DNA of 64,000 nt from Bradyrhizobium arachidis (GCF_015291705.1 NZ_CP030050.1:992001-1056000); one strand, 5' to 3'. Counted from the first letter of the stretch, positions 8,159 to 17,488 are shown. Numbers and translations are program-made. Notes: generated from the sequence alone by a model not told the origin.

Positions 8159-8398
8159 CTATTGCCCGGCCTTATTCGCTTCGAAGGTCAACGCGGCTTG
8201 AAATACGTGCCCGGCTTCCGTTCGAACCTCGATAGCAACGTCCGGCCGGTTTTCCTCACCGGCCAAATCGCGGGCCAGTCCCGCCAATGTGTGAGCCGCC
8301 TCCATCTCAGCCTCACGTTGCGTTGAAAACTCTATTCCGTCTTCATCCGGGTACAGTTCCCGATCGTCTCTGATATCGAAGAAATATCGGATCATCAT
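8159..8398 (-). CDS. DUF6894 family small protein
   Basis: 79 residues, MMIRYFFDIRDDRELYPDEDG, then a helix with AEMEAAHTLAGLARDLA and a terminal VEVRTEAG / ALTFEA strand pair, the family pattern. Last gene of a four-gene minus-strand series (9571 to 8159) in which DUF6894 and a 65-aa family alternate twice. Function unknown. Confidence 0.8.
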   Translation of the reverse strand: MMIRYFFDIRDDRELYPDEDGIEFSTQREAEMEAAHTLAGLARDLAGEENRPDVAIEVRTEAGHVFQAALTFEANKAGQ

Positions 8399-8462
8399 GA
8401 GCGCCTGTTGGAAAGATGTCTGCGCCAGCGCGAGAGGTCCGCAAGCCGATCCAGGATTCGAA

Positions 8463-8660
8463 TTACATTGGCGGCTGAAGTCCCGGAGAACTGAGCCACC
8501 TGTTCACCTCCAGGGCAACATCGATCTGCCGGGCCTTCTGAAGTAGTTCGGCGCGCCGGACGCAAACAGGCATCTCTTGAGCCTGCTGGCGCAAATTGAT
8601 CGCCTCTTGAGTGAGACGGTATTCGAATGTCGAAGATTGAGACTCGCTACGAACCTGCAC
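8463..8660 (-). CDS. 65-aa KARQ-family small protein (GTG start)
   Basis: Starts at GTG 8660 with AGGGAGA about 7 bases upstream. The pattern is LR-x-x-A-x-x-x-P followed by R-x-x-LLQKARQIDVA, then a final W-L-SSPGLQPP. The same layout occurs at 9371, 29817 and 30027, which defines a local paralogous family and identifies this frame and start. A helical protein without enzymatic motifs. Function unknown. Confidence 0.65.
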   Translation of the reverse strand: MQVRSESQSSTFEYRLTQEAINLRQQAQEMPVCVRRAELLQKARQIDVALEVNRWLSSPGLQPPM

Positions 8661-8874
8661 GGCTTTCTCCCTTGAATGGGCGGGAGCGCGACAGGCGTTC
8701 TCATCACCGATGGTTGCCTCGGGTGGGGCGGTGACGACCTTGATATATGTGCTCGAAGGCGCTCCGACCAGACATGATTGAAGAAATGTTTTTGGACAGC
8801 TCACGGCTAGTCGAGTACTCCAACTGGAGCCGGAGACCCGGTCGAGATGGAGGCGTCTGTTTTCACAGGCAGCC

Positions 8875-9111
8875 TCAATGTTTCGTGCTCTCACTTTGAT
8901 AGACGATCGATACGCAGAAAAGCCGTTCAGTCATCGAGCGCACTTCAACCGCCAAATCTGGACGACTGCCTTTGAACACGGACTCTCTGGCGATCCCCGT
9001 CAGCGTTTGCATCGCTTCGACTTCAGCAGCCTTCTGATTGGGCAGTCGTAGTCCTTCCTCGTCGGCGAAAAACTCGCGGCCACTCTGGATGTCAAAGAAA
9101 TAGCGTTCCAT
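8875..9111 (-). CDS. DUF6894 family small protein
   Basis: 78 residues from the ATG at 9111: MERYFFDIQSGREFFADEEGL, helix AAEVEAMQTLTGIARES, then DLAVEVRSMTERLF. The ATG at 9111 is the family start; upstream in-frame codons are not conserved. Lies between two members of the 65-aa KARQ family. Function unknown. Confidence 0.8.
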   Translation of the reverse strand: MERYFFDIQSGREFFADEEGLRLPNQKAAEVEAMQTLTGIARESVFKGSRPDLAVEVRSMTERLFCVSIVYQSESTKH

Positions 9112-9370
9112 AAGAGCACTCCACTTCCGTGCAGGCGGGAGCGCTCTCGGTCTCTCAGTCACCGACGCCTACGGGACAAGCCTCGGCCGGTGATCGGAAG
9201 ACAATACGCCAGCTCTAACATGGTTGCCAGAGATTCCGGGGCCAGCCGGGTCTAAGCAGCGGCAACTTGGACAGGCTGCCTCCGTAAGCGCCTCAGAATC
9301 GAATTCGAGCCATCGGGCATCGACCACCATCACCTGACTTGGTCAACGGATTGTTCCGACGACAAGACTA

Positions 9371-9571
9371 TCAGACCGGTAGCTGCAATTCCGGCGAATG
9401 CGCCCATTCATCCAGGTGGCAGGCGACATCGGCCTGACGGGCCTTCTTGATCAGCGCATCCCTTTCTGGTCCCGGCGGGAGCTTGGCGGCCTGGTCAAGA
9501 ACTTCTTTGGACCACGCTGTTAGTCGCTCCTGCAACGTGAGTTGTTGTTTGAAACGACGTCGCTTCTGCAT
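9371..9571 (-). CDS. 66-aa KARQ-family small protein
   Basis: MQKRRRFKQQLTLQERL..., KLPPGPERDALIKKARQADVA, then a C-terminal W-x-HSPELQLPV. I chose the ATG at 9571 because GGAG sits 9 bases upstream, whereas the ATG three codons earlier overlaps that site. Paralogue of 8463, 29817 and 30027. First gene of the alternating four-gene series. Function unknown. Confidence 0.65.
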   Translation of the reverse strand: MQKRRRFKQQLTLQERLTAWSKEVLDQAAKLPPGPERDALIKKARQADVACHLDEWAHSPELQLPV

Positions 9572-9845
9572 GGCGTTCATCTCCAAGTTGATGGCGACAA
9601 CCGGCGATCTGCTCTCCGGGCAAAGCCGCGGGCTCACGGTGAACATAACGCTACAAAGCAGACAGGTTCAAACCAAAACAAAGATCAATGTGACGGAAAA
9701 AATCTGGCGCAGGCCGCACACAGCAGCTCTCCGTTCTAATGCATCCAGATTCGGCTGGCCGACAGGCCAATACAGAGAGCTTCTTGGTGTCTTGAGCTAC
9801 TTACTCAATCTACTCTATCTACCAGCAGGAGCGACCTAGATGCGG

Positions 9846-11232
9846 TAATGGGCCCTGCTCCGAGCAAGGGTCATGATGGTGGCTGTCCCCCGATAGATGA
9901 TCAAACGGGGTCACGACTTGAGTCGGCCCCAAGCATCTGGAGACGGAGGACAGCCGTGGAGAATTATGCCGGAATCGACGTTTCATTGGAACTGTCGAGC
10001 GTGTGCGTTGTGGATGCACAGGGTAAAATCCTAAAGGAGGCGAAGGTCGCCAGCGAACCCGACGCCTTAGTCGAATTTTTTGAGACGCTCGGCTTTGCAG
10101 TGAAGCGGATCGGGCTGGAGGCAGGGCCGCTGTCGCAATGGCTGCATGCGGGCCTGAAAAGTGCAGGATTCGAAACGGTTCTGCTGGAAACGCGGCACGT
10201 GAAGGCCGCACTGTCGGCGATGACGGTCAAGACGGATCCCCGCGGGATCGCCCAGTTGATCCGGATGGGATGGTTTCGGCCGGTACACGCAAAGTCGGTC
10301 GATGCGCAGGAGATCCGGGCCCTCCTGATCGCACGCAAACAGCTTCTCGGGCGGCTCATCGATGTAGAATTAGGTATCCGAGGAATTTTGCGCGGCTTCG
10401 GGCTGAAGGTTGGCCCGGTGACGCGGAGGAATTTCGAAGCGCGGATCCGAGAGTTGGTTGCGGGTCAGGCGACGTTGGAGCGCGTTGCCAGTGCGATGCT
10501 TTCGGCAAGATCGGCCTTGAAGGCAGTATGGAAAGCTGCACAAGGCTGTGCTGGCAATTGTGCGTGACGACGTAGTCTGCCGCCGGCTTATGACAGTGCC
10601 AGGCGTTGGTCCCTTGGTGGCCATTACTTACAAATCGGCGATTGATGACCCTCATCGCATCGCGAAATCAAAGGCAGCAGGTGCGCTGTTCGGGCTTACG
10701 CCAAAGAAATACCAATCGGGAGAAAAGGACGTCACAGGCGGGATCACGTTGGCCGGCGACGAGACGGTGCGCACGGTGTTGTATGAAGCCGCCAACGTTC
10801 TGCTATCGCGCATCACGCGGTTCTCAAAACTGAAGCGCTGGGGAATGGACATCGCCAAGCGGCGTGGCTCGAAGCGCGCAAAAGTCGCCCTGGCACGCAA
10901 GCTCGCAGTGATCCTGCATCGGATCTGGGTCGACGGCACAACTTATCGATGGACTGACGTCGGCTCGATCGCAGCATAGAAGACGTGGAGGAGATCAAGA
11001 ACGCAACCGGGATAATCTGAATCCCGGTGCCCGAAGTCCCGTCGCCGGGACGGTGGATCCGGTGAAGCCGTTACACGGCCAGTGGTCGTCATCTGACGAA
11101 CCACGCGCATCTAGATAGGCTCACCGCTCCCTCTGACAGCATGATGTGGCGGCCAGGCGTTGACCACGGACAGAAGCATGAGCTCGGCGGCGTGACGTTC
11201 ACTCGGGAGGCTTGACATCATCGGGCCCATTA
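9846..11232 (+). mobile_element. IS110/IS1111-family insertion sequence, inactive
   Basis: Bounded by the 10-base inverted repeat TAATGGGCCC (9846-9855) and its complement (11223-11232). It carries one transposase gene, broken as described at 9956. A spacer of 110 bases before the gene and about 240 bases after it, as in this family. IS110 elements use a DEDD transposase and usually leave no target duplication; none is visible. Confidence 0.75.
9956..10979 (+). pseudogene. IS110-family transposase, frameshifted and catalytically deleted
   Basis: N-terminal DEDD RuvC-like domain (YAGIDVSLE, LEAGP) read from GTG at 9956 to about 10530, then the C-terminal domain in another frame from about 10535 to 10979 (MTVPGVGPLVA helix-hairpin-helix, FGLTPKKYQSGE, GGITLAGDETVRTVLYEAA). 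A one-base indel near 10535 separates them. The motif K-T-D-R-N-D-A-x-G-I-A-Q of the family reads KTDPRGIAQ, so the catalytic aspartates are lost by a 12-base in-frame deletion. The element cannot transpose by itself. Confidence 0.85.
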
Positions 11233-11432
11233 CAGAAGGCCGTGTACCCATAAACCCGGCGACGTGAGGTGACTAAGCAATGTCTGCTTTGGTCCGAGCG
11301 CTCGCGCAGACAGCCAACAGTGGCTGTCTCCAGTTCCATAGATTGGGCAGCCGTGCCCGCACACGGAAAGCTGCGGAGGAGCAGGCGCTATTTCTGAATC
11401 TCGGCGCCGCATTGGCCGAAGGAGGCTTCGCT

Positions 11433-11630
11433 ATGCCCCATCCCAAGGACATAGACCGCAGCCACAGTCGAGCAATTATGAAAGTGATTGGCCAGCAACT
11501 GCGTGCGTCGCTGAAGCTTGAGCCGGACCAACCGGAAAGCTTTAGAGGCCAAATCGAACGGCTGCGGGAATTGGAGGAGCGGTCACCAGCAATTGTTCCC
11601 GCTGACGAGGATGGGCGACAATGCGGCTGA
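11433..11630 (+). CDS. conserved small helical protein
   Basis: 65 residues from ATG 11433 with GGAGG 8 bases upstream. Helical: IGQQLRASLKLEPDQ, then IERLRELEERSPAIVP. The pattern is familiar from unnamed Bradyrhizobium proteins. Lies just beyond the right end of the IS110 element. Function unknown. Confidence 0.55.
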   Translation: MPHPKDIDRSHSRAIMKVIGQQLRASLKLEPDQPESFRGQIERLRELEERSPAIVPADEDGRQCG

Positions 11631-11818
11631 GGTCGGCTCTGTTTGAGTGGCTGCCGGCGCGACGGACACCGAAATTACGTGTTTCATGAAGCCGGGGTAA
11701 GCTGGAAATTTACTTGCGCTAATGCAGACCAGCCAAAGCGGTGACAGAATGGCTGTGCTGATTTTGGAACCTTGGATGACCATCGTTAGAGGCCGATCCA
11801 ATCTGCGACGGAGCCAGC

Positions 11819-12067
11819 ATGCCGCGCTACTTCTTCCATATCTCTGATAGCTCTTCGCTGGATGATGCCGGCACTGAGCTCCCCGACATTGCAGCCGCAC
11901 AAGCTGAAGCCCTGCAAATGAGTGGCCAAATCATCAAACAAGGCTCAATGGGAAATCTGTGGAAGGACATTCCGTGGGCGATGAAGGTAACCGACGGTCC
12001 ATTACCACACGGCCGGACGCTCTTCGTTCTGCGGTTTGCCGCATTTCAATCTGAGCCTCCCTCCTAA
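11819..12067 (+). CDS. DUF6894 family small protein
   Basis: 82 residues: MPRYFFHISDSSSLDDAGTEL, then a helix AAAQAEALQMSGQI and a C-terminal strand. The middle (IIKQGSMGNLWKDIPW) differs from the other copies in this window, and Trp replaces the usual acidic strand. Stands alone upstream of the Crp/Fnr gene. Function unknown. Confidence 0.78.
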   Translation: MPRYFFHISDSSSLDDAGTELPDIAAAQAEALQMSGQIIKQGSMGNLWKDIPWAMKVTDGPLPHGRTLFVLRFAAFQSEPPS

Positions 12068-12215
12068 GGGCGTGGTTTGCTGCCGAGAATGCTAACAGCT
12101 CCGAGGTCATGTTTCCCCCGGAGTTTTGTGTTAGCGTATCAGCATTGCTGGCGTTAATGCAGGGTAGCTGGCAACTGAGAGTGTTGTGCTCCCGCCCCAG
12201 AACTCGGGTGCTGCA

Positions 12216-12932
12216 ATGCCAAGCAAAATATTGATCAAACGGCTGCAAGCCGTTGTTGGACTCTCCGACGAGGACCGGACCAAGCTCGCGAACATGCCCC
12301 ATACGGTGAAGGAATTCACTGACGGCGAGTACATCGTGCGTGAAGGAGACAGAGCGTCCCGGTGCGCCATCGTGATGAGCGGGTTTGTGTTTCGTCAGAA
12401 GGTCGTCGGCACCCGAGCCCAGATCCTGTCGATCGACCTGGCTGGCGATATGCCCGATCTGCACACTTTGCAGCTACCCGTCATGGACCACAATATTTGC
12501 AGTGCGGGTCCATCGACCGTTGGCTTTGTGCCGCACACCTATCTCAATGATATCCTGAGTAGCTCTCCCGGACTGGTTCACGCGCTCTGGCGCGAGACCC
12601 TTGTCGATGCCGCGATTTACCGCGAATGGATTGCAGGCCTTGCCCGCGACGCGCGCTCACGAGTGGGGCACCTCATCTGCGAGCTTGCGGCGCGACTCGA
12701 AGTCGTCGGATTGCTGGAGAACGCCAGCTTTTATCTTCCATTCACCCAGCAGAACATCGCGGATGCCTGCGGTTTGTCCGTCGTGCACATCAATCGGACT
12801 ATACAGGAGCTAAGACAACTCCGACTCATTGAGTGGGAGAGGCGCACGTTGACGCTGCTCCGACGGAAGGAGCTGGAGGAGCTGGCGGACTTCACGCCAG
12901 AGTATCTCCATCTCAGGGATGAAAAACTTTGA
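12216..12932 (+). CDS. Crp/Fnr family transcriptional regulator
   Basis: 238 residues. N-terminal cyclic-nucleotide-binding-like beta domain (FTDGEYIVREGDRAS ... IVMSGFVFRQK), a dimer helix around residues 115-140, and a C-terminal winged helix-turn-helix (LPFTQQNIADACGLSVVHINRTIQEL). No Fnr cysteine cluster at the N-terminus, so it is not an oxygen sensor of the classical type. A GTG at 12186 gives a version 10 residues longer. Effector and targets cannot be told from sequence; such proteins are often stress regulators in rhizobia. Confidence 0.85.
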   Translation: MPSKILIKRLQAVVGLSDEDRTKLANMPHTVKEFTDGEYIVREGDRASRCAIVMSGFVFRQKVVGTRAQILSIDLAGDMPDLHTLQLPVMDHNICSAGPSTVGFVPHTYLNDILSSSPGLVHALWRETLVDAAIYREWIAGLARDARSRVGHLICELAARLEVVGLLENASFYLPFTQQNIADACGLSVVHINRTIQELRQLRLIEWERRTLTLLRRKELEELADFTPEYLHLRDEKL

Positions 12933-13229
12933 CAGCCCAAACCTGCGCAATTAGGGGTATTGAACCTTGAACTGAAGCCCTTCCGAGCACATGCGTACTA
13001 TGCGGCTCGACGCGAGACACGTCTGGACGACACGGCGTTCGGCCCCTACAGGCCCCCGAACGCTAACAGCATAACGAGTCAGCTCTGGGTCATTTTCGAC
13101 GCATTTGGCAGGGATTGAGGACTGGTTGATGTCCGCTCCTGTCCGTAAGCGCCGTACCAAGAGCGGGCCAGGAGAGTTGCGTTTGGCCGGACTGCCGTGA
13201 TTCAAGGTCCCGAACTGGGGACTCGAATC

Positions 13230-13992
13230 ATGCGCTACGAACTCGCCGACCATGAATGGACCGCCATCAAGCCGATGCTGCCGAACAAGCCGCGTGGCGT
13301 TCCTCGGGTGAACGACAGTCGGGTCCTGAATGGCATCTTCTGGGTCCTCCGATCAGGAGCACCCTGGCGTGATCTGCCGACGGCGTTTGGCCCATACACC
13401 ACTTGCTACAACCGTTTCGTTAGGTGGCGGCGGGCCAATGTTTGGGGCCGCATCATAGAAGCGCTTGCCACTGCCCATGATGCCGCTGTCCAAACGATCG
13501 ACACCTCCATTGTCCGCGTGCATCAGCATGAAGCCTGCATCACAAGGAACCAGCGCCATTCGATGGGAAGGTCCCGCGGCGGCTTGACGAGCAAAATCCA
13601 TACGGTGGTCGATGGCAATGGTCTGCCGGTATGGCCGGCGCTGAGCCCGGGTGAGGCCCATGACGTTCAACTCGCCGGAAAACTGCTGTCTCGTCTGAAA
13701 TCCGGGTCGATGCTGCTTGCTGACCGTGGGTATGATGCGGACTGGGATCAGGGAGCTTGCCATGAAGAAGGGCGCGTGGGCCAACATCCCGCCGAAAAGA
13801 AATCGCAGCGATCCGATTTGCTTCAGCCCTTATCTCTATCGTGCTCGCAACCAGGTCGAGCGGTTCTTCAACAGGATCAAACAATGTCGTCGGGTGGCGA
13901 CGCGCTACGATAGGCTCGCCGCCAACTACCTCGCATTCATTCAACTCGCGTCAATCCGGCTATGGCTGCGCCTCAATGAGTCCGCGTCCTAA
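13230..13992 (+). pseudogene. IS5-family transposase, frameshifted
   Basis: DDE transposase in two frames. Residues to about 13743 carry MRYELADHEW, the first Asp (TIDTSIVRVHQH) and second Asp (LLADRGYDADW); the C-terminal part with the catalytic Glu (NQVERFFNRIKQCRRVATRYD) continues in another frame to 13992. The break is an extra G in the GGG at 13743-13746. Programmed frameshifting is known in some IS5 groups, but the site is not at the usual overlap. Possible terminal repeats GGACTC (about 13219) and GAGTCC (13978). The stop overlaps the stop of the convergent kinase gene. Confidence 0.75.
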
Positions 13993-15248
13993 GTCGTTGC
14001 AGGCATGCTGAACTCAAAAATTGTCTCTTTGCCGCTCGAGACGACCTTAAGCGTCCCGTCATGGGCTCGCGCAATCTCGGATGCGATGTAGAGGCCGAGA
14101 CCTAAACCTTGCTGGCTGGGACGGTCGCCGCGGGTGTAAGGCAGAAACAGGCTTTGCATCGCCTTGTCCGAGATCGGCGTACCGTAGTTTGTCACCCTGA
14201 GGGTAAATCTTCCATCGCTCGTCCTTGCCGAAACAATGATTGGCTTGTCGATGTCGCCATAGGTGACCGCATTCCCGAGTAAATTGGAGAACAATTGGCT
14301 GATCTTGATGCGATCGCATCGAACCGGCTCGTTTAGGGCAATATCGGTCTCGATGTTAAGGCTTGGCCACGCCAGACGCATTTCGTTGATGACGTGTTCG
14401 ATCACGGGGGTCAGTGGCTCGTTTGCGTCGGGCCTGATCGTCAATCCACCGCCGAGGCGGCCGCGGGCAAAATCCATGATGTTGTCCACCAGACCCGCCA
14501 TTCGCATCACGGATTTCTGGATTGATGCGACGATGTCGGGCGCTCGCTCGCTATTCGCATTCTTGAGGAGAACACGCATGCCGCCGGCTATTGACGCCAG
14601 CGGATTGCGGAGGTCGTGTCCCAGCACGCCGATAAATTGCTCGCGCAGCTCCGACGTCTTCCGTTCGTCAAGAAGATCGGCTCGGGTGCTTTTCAGGTCC
14701 GCTTCGGCAGACTGCCGCCCCACCTCACTGGCCAGCAGGCTTTCTGATCTCTTGGCAAGGTCGGCCTGAGATTGCTCGAAGCGCTCGTTGAGATCCAAAT
14801 GCGCAGCGATCAATTCCCCAAAAAGCCGCAAGCTTTCGACGATCTCAGCTCGATTTAACTCATGCGGTCGCGGATCGATCGCGCAGAGCGTGCCCCAGAT
14901 GTCTCCGTTCGCACGCTTGATCGGAGCTGAGATGTAGCTCCTGAAGCCATACATGCGTGGCGTCGGGTGATTGCAAAATCTGGAATCCGTCTCGACGTCA
15001 TCGATGACAACCAGTTCGCCGTGACCGCGAATTTCATTGCAGATCGTCGTTTCGACGTGAAGCTCGCTCCCTTCCACGAGGCCGAAATCTATGCTGTCGC
15101 GAACAGCACAGCACAACCAGCGATCGCTGGTCACCCTGGCGACCGCTACGAAGCCCATGCCCGTTAAGCGGGTTACGGCATCCAAAATTTTCGGAACAGC
15201 ATTGATTTGCTGAACGGCGGTGATTTCGCCGCTAAGTTCGGTTATCAT
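13989..15248 (-). CDS. GAF-domain sensor histidine kinase
   Basis: 419 residues, cytoplasmic (no membrane helix). GAF domain at about 15-160 (TRLTGMGFVAVARV, YISAPIKRANGDIWGTLCAI), a coiled linker at 165-205, HisKA with the phospho-acceptor in GVLGHDLRNPLASI (about 210-275), then HATPase_c with N (FSNLLGNAVTYGD), G1/G2 (GLGLGLYIASEIARAHDG). It autophosphorylates on His and probably passes phosphate to the response regulator encoded divergently at 15373. The IS5 element ends exactly at its stop codon, so any native terminator has been displaced. Confidence 0.9.
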   Translation of the reverse strand: MITELSGEITAVQQINAVPKILDAVTRLTGMGFVAVARVTSDRWLCCAVRDSIDFGLVEGSELHVETTICNEIRGHGELVVIDDVETDSRFCNHPTPRMYGFRSYISAPIKRANGDIWGTLCAIDPRPHELNRAEIVESLRLFGELIAAHLDLNERFEQSQADLAKRSESLLASEVGRQSAEADLKSTRADLLDERKTSELREQFIGVLGHDLRNPLASIAGGMRVLLKNANSERAPDIVASIQKSVMRMAGLVDNIMDFARGRLGGGLTIRPDANEPLTPVIEHVINEMRLAWPSLNIETDIALNEPVRCDRIKISQLFSNLLGNAVTYGDIDKPIIVSARTSDGRFTLRVTNYGTPISDKAMQSLFLPYTRGDRPSQQGLGLGLYIASEIARAHDGTLKVVSSGKETIFEFSMPATT

Positions 15249-15312
15249 TGAACTATACTCAGGGGAGCATCTGGGTTCCTGACCCCAACTCTGGAAGAGA
15301 TAGAATGTTCTC

Positions 15313-15337
15313 GGAACAACGCCAGGCGGGAGCCGTT
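15313..15337 (+). promoter_or_regulatory. EcfG-type general stress promoter of the response regulator
   Basis: Consensus GGAAC (15313-15317), 16-base spacer, CGTT (15334-15337). It lies 36 bases before the GTG at 15373 and only 3 bases before the GTG at 15340, which excludes the earlier start if this promoter is used. Confidence 0.7.
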
Positions 15338-15372
15338 GCGTGTTGACCTCTAGAGTAAAGTACCCCTATTCG

Positions 15373-15735
15373 GTGGCTCACAAATTTGTTGTTTTGATAG
15401 TCGAGGACGAGTTCCTCATTCGTCTGAATGCGGCTGAGATGGTACGCGAGCTGGGCTACGAGGTCATAGAGGCCGCCGATGCGGATCACGCAATCGAGCT
15501 CCTGGAGAACACCGCCGATATAGCGATCGTATTTACCGATATCCAGATGCCCGGCTCGATGGATGGCCTGGGACTTCTAGCCACCGTTCGCGACCGTTGG
15601 CCTCCGATCGCACTGCTGGTCACTTCGGGCCAGGTAGAACCTGCCGTCGAGGATCTTCCCGCCGGAGCCCGCTTCCTGGCCAAGCCCTATGTGCAGAGGC
15701 AGCTCGGCCAGCATCTCCATGCTCTCACCGGATGA
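15373..15735 (+). CDS. single-domain response regulator
   Basis: 120 residues, a CheY-like receiver with no output domain. Acidic pocket VEDE, phospho-acceptor Asp in VFTDIQMPGSMDG, Thr/Ser switch in LLVTSG and the conserved Lys in FLAKPY. I chose GTG 15373 (MAHKFVVLIVEDEF) because the EcfG promoter overlaps the earlier GTG at 15340. Divergent from the GAF histidine kinase, its probable partner. It may act by phosphate relay or protein binding in the general stress pathway. Confidence 0.88.
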   Translation: MAHKFVVLIVEDEFLIRLNAAEMVRELGYEVIEAADADHAIELLENTADIAIVFTDIQMPGSMDGLGLLATVRDRWPPIALLVTSGQVEPAVEDLPAGARFLAKPYVQRQLGQHLHALTG

Positions 15736-15875
15736 TGGCCAGCCGCCCGTCCCCTGTGTTTTGATTTCGATGCGGGCCTGCGAAGGTTTGGAAAATGGTC
15801 AATCATGCAGCGTGCTTAAAGCGTCTATCTGGGTCAGAAGGACAGCTTACACTCTTGCCTTGGCGGGAGTTCCCA

Positions 15876-15965
15876 ATGCCTGGCGAAATTGGCTTCCGCA
15901 TAGGCGTGACCATACTCGGGACTATCCCGGTCGTGTTGGTGATCGCCGCCGTTTTTTGGAAGTGA
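15876..15965 (+). CDS. tiny single-span membrane protein (29 aa)
   Basis: MPGEIGFRIGVTILGT-IPVVLVIAAVFWK: one hydrophobic span with a GGGAG about 6 bases before the ATG. A longer in-frame version starts near 15795. No homologue recognised, but it lies beside other microprotein genes and has good initiation signals. Function unknown. Confidence 0.45.
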   Translation: MPGEIGFRIGVTILGTIPVVLVIAAVFWK

Positions 15966-16142
15966 ACCGCCCGCTTCGGAGACGCAATCGACTGCCAATC
16001 TACTTTCGGCAGCAATGGACCAAGATTGATCTGGCTCGGTGGTAAGAAGACTGGTATAGGATTGGTATCACCGCGCGCTTCGTGGCTGTTATCGGTGACT
16101 GAGAGCTTTGCGCTCCCGCCTCAACCCAGTGAAGGCGGTAAG

Positions 16143-16244
16143 ATGTCAAAATCCGACAAATTCGAAATCCGTGAGTGGCTTGTGCCGCCGCTATTGGTGC
16201 CGGTCTTCCTCGCACTGCTGATCGCGGTTGTGGCTATTCTGTAG
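16143..16244 (+). CDS. tiny single-span membrane protein (33 aa)
   Basis: MSKSDKFEIREWLVPP followed by the hydrophobic LLVPVFLALLIAVVAIL. GAAGG lies about 7 bases before the ATG. Shares the EW-x-VPP-x-x-VP-x-FL-x-LL pattern with the ORF at 2099-2197. Probably an inner-membrane microprotein; function unknown. Confidence 0.6.
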   Translation: MSKSDKFEIREWLVPPLLVPVFLALLIAVVAIL

Positions 16245-16322
16245 CTGCAAGCGGTTCAGCAACCATGCGTTCAAAATGCAAATCGAATGCCTGGAGCAAG
16301 TTTGGGCCAATGGGAGCCGATA

Positions 16323-16520
16323 ATGGCAAACACCGCAATCATCAGGGATGCCTACGGCGTTCCGGCAATTTTCGTTGGCTCGAAAACAGGCCGGGACGAT
16401 GCGCCTTTTGTTTTCGTGAGCGTCGGGGGTGAGGAGCGCCGGATGCGCTGCTCTGAGTGGGATGCTCTTCCAATCTGGACCGGCCAGCGTCCTTCTTGGG
16501 TCAACAAAGGTGGATCATGA
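16323..16520 (+). CDS. conserved small hypothetical protein
   Basis: 65 residues starting MANTAIIRDAYGVPAIFVG, a compact beta-type protein (FVFVSVGGEERRMRCSEWDAL). GGGAG is 7 bases before the ATG at 16323. No family recognised. It is followed closely by the secreted protein gene at 16555. Confidence 0.5.
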   Translation: MANTAIIRDAYGVPAIFVGSKTGRDDAPFVFVSVGGEERRMRCSEWDALPIWTGQRPSWVNKGGS

Positions 16521-16554
16521 CGGGACCTTCGGTGTGAGCAGAACTCGATCCGGT

Positions 16555-16806
16555 ATGCGGACGGCGGCGCTCCTGCTCGCGTCGGGATTAAGCACATCTG
16601 CGTTAGCCGCTTCCGTAGCGGAACCGAATTGCAGCGCGATCGAGAGCACCAGTGCCCGGCTCTCCTGTTACGATGCGGCGTTTCCGCCAAAGGCCAAGAA
16701 GCCCGCCGAAACCAATAGTGCCCCATCGTCAGGGTACAAGGACCCATTCGTTGCGGAAGAGGCTCGAACCGCCGCAAAGCTGAAGAACATTTGCCGCGGT
16801 TGCTGA
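16555..16806 (+). CDS. small secreted protein with C-x-n-RLSCYD motif
   Basis: 83 residues. Signal peptide MRTAALLLASGLSTSALAAS, then CSAIESTSARLSCYDAAF, a cysteine-pair motif common in small periplasmic proteins of proteobacteria (it also occurs in type VI secretion accessory proteins, but there is no such system here). The rest is Pro/Lys-rich and ends with ICRGC. Exported; function unknown. Confidence 0.55.
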   Translation: MRTAALLLASGLSTSALAASVAEPNCSAIESTSARLSCYDAAFPPKAKKPAETNSAPSSGYKDPFVAEEARTAAKLKNICRGC

Positions 16807-16866
16807 GCTTCGCCGACCGAGCGGGCGTATCCGATCATGTACGCTCCTATTTGAGGGTTCAATTTG

Positions 16867-17076
16867 ATGACGAACGAGGATGCAAGAGGTCGTCGGACGG
16901 GCCGCCAACGAAGGCGAGCCCTTCGTTTGGCGGGTGCGGTGTTGGATGACAGGGCCGACAGCTCCGCGAGTTCGCAGGAGCACCAGATGCGCAAGCAGCG
17001 TCTTCTCGACGGGCCCGCGGAGTTTCGGGAAGTTCGAGTCGATCGTTCAGAGAAGACTTCAAGCGACGCTGATTGA
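16867..17076 (+). CDS. conserved small protein, paralogue of 3506-3712
   Basis: 69 residues from ATG 16867 (TTG one codon upstream is possible). Shares LAG-x-V-x-DRAD-SSA, HQMRKQRLL and GPAEFREVRVDRS with the ORF at 3506-3712. Hydrophilic, no membrane segment. Function unknown. Confidence 0.6.
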   Translation: MTNEDARGRRTGRQRRRALRLAGAVLDDRADSSASSQEHQMRKQRLLDGPAEFREVRVDRSEKTSSDAD

Positions 17077-17128
17077 TCAGCGTTTCTCGCTGCCTACGTG
17101 TTGTTTCGTCGCAGAGCGATGACGGTGC

Positions 17129-17341
17129 ATGGAACATCAGGGTATTGAGTATACGGTGGTTCAAACGATCAATCCACCTGGCTGGAAATGGTCGTTTGAG
17201 CGAGCCGGTCGGTCATCGAAAACAGGCATCGGCTTCAATCGAGCAGAGGCTATCATCGCAGCTCAACGTGCCATCATCCAATGGCTCAGGGAAAAGCAGC
17301 TTCGATCAAATACGCTCGGTCTGCGACCTACCGATTCTTGA
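17129..17341 (+). CDS. conserved small hypothetical protein
   Basis: 70 residues: MEHQGIEYTVVQTINPPGWKW, a beta-hairpin-like start, then a helix with RAEAIIAAQRAIIQWLRE. I know this pattern from small unnamed Bradyrhizobium proteins (a two-strand plus helix fold). Precedes a terminator at 17452. Confidence 0.6.
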   Translation: MEHQGIEYTVVQTINPPGWKWSFERAGRSSKTGIGFNRAEAIIAAQRAIIQWLREKQLRSNTLGLRPTDS

Positions 17342-17451
17342 ATTATCTTTGACCTCGGGCGTTGCCACTCGATGCCGATGAACCTTAGGGCGACACGTCG
17401 GGACTAACCTTTGTCGGGATTTTACTGTCACCCTCCCGGGGCTGGTGATCC

Positions 17452-17488
17452 GCCGCCTGCGCTTTATTTAAGCGGGCGGCGTTTTTTG
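17452..17488 (+). terminator. rho-independent terminator
   Basis: GCCGCC / GGCGGC stem with inner GCTT / AAGC pairing and a TTTTTTG tail, about 110 bases after the gene at 17129. Confidence 0.7.
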
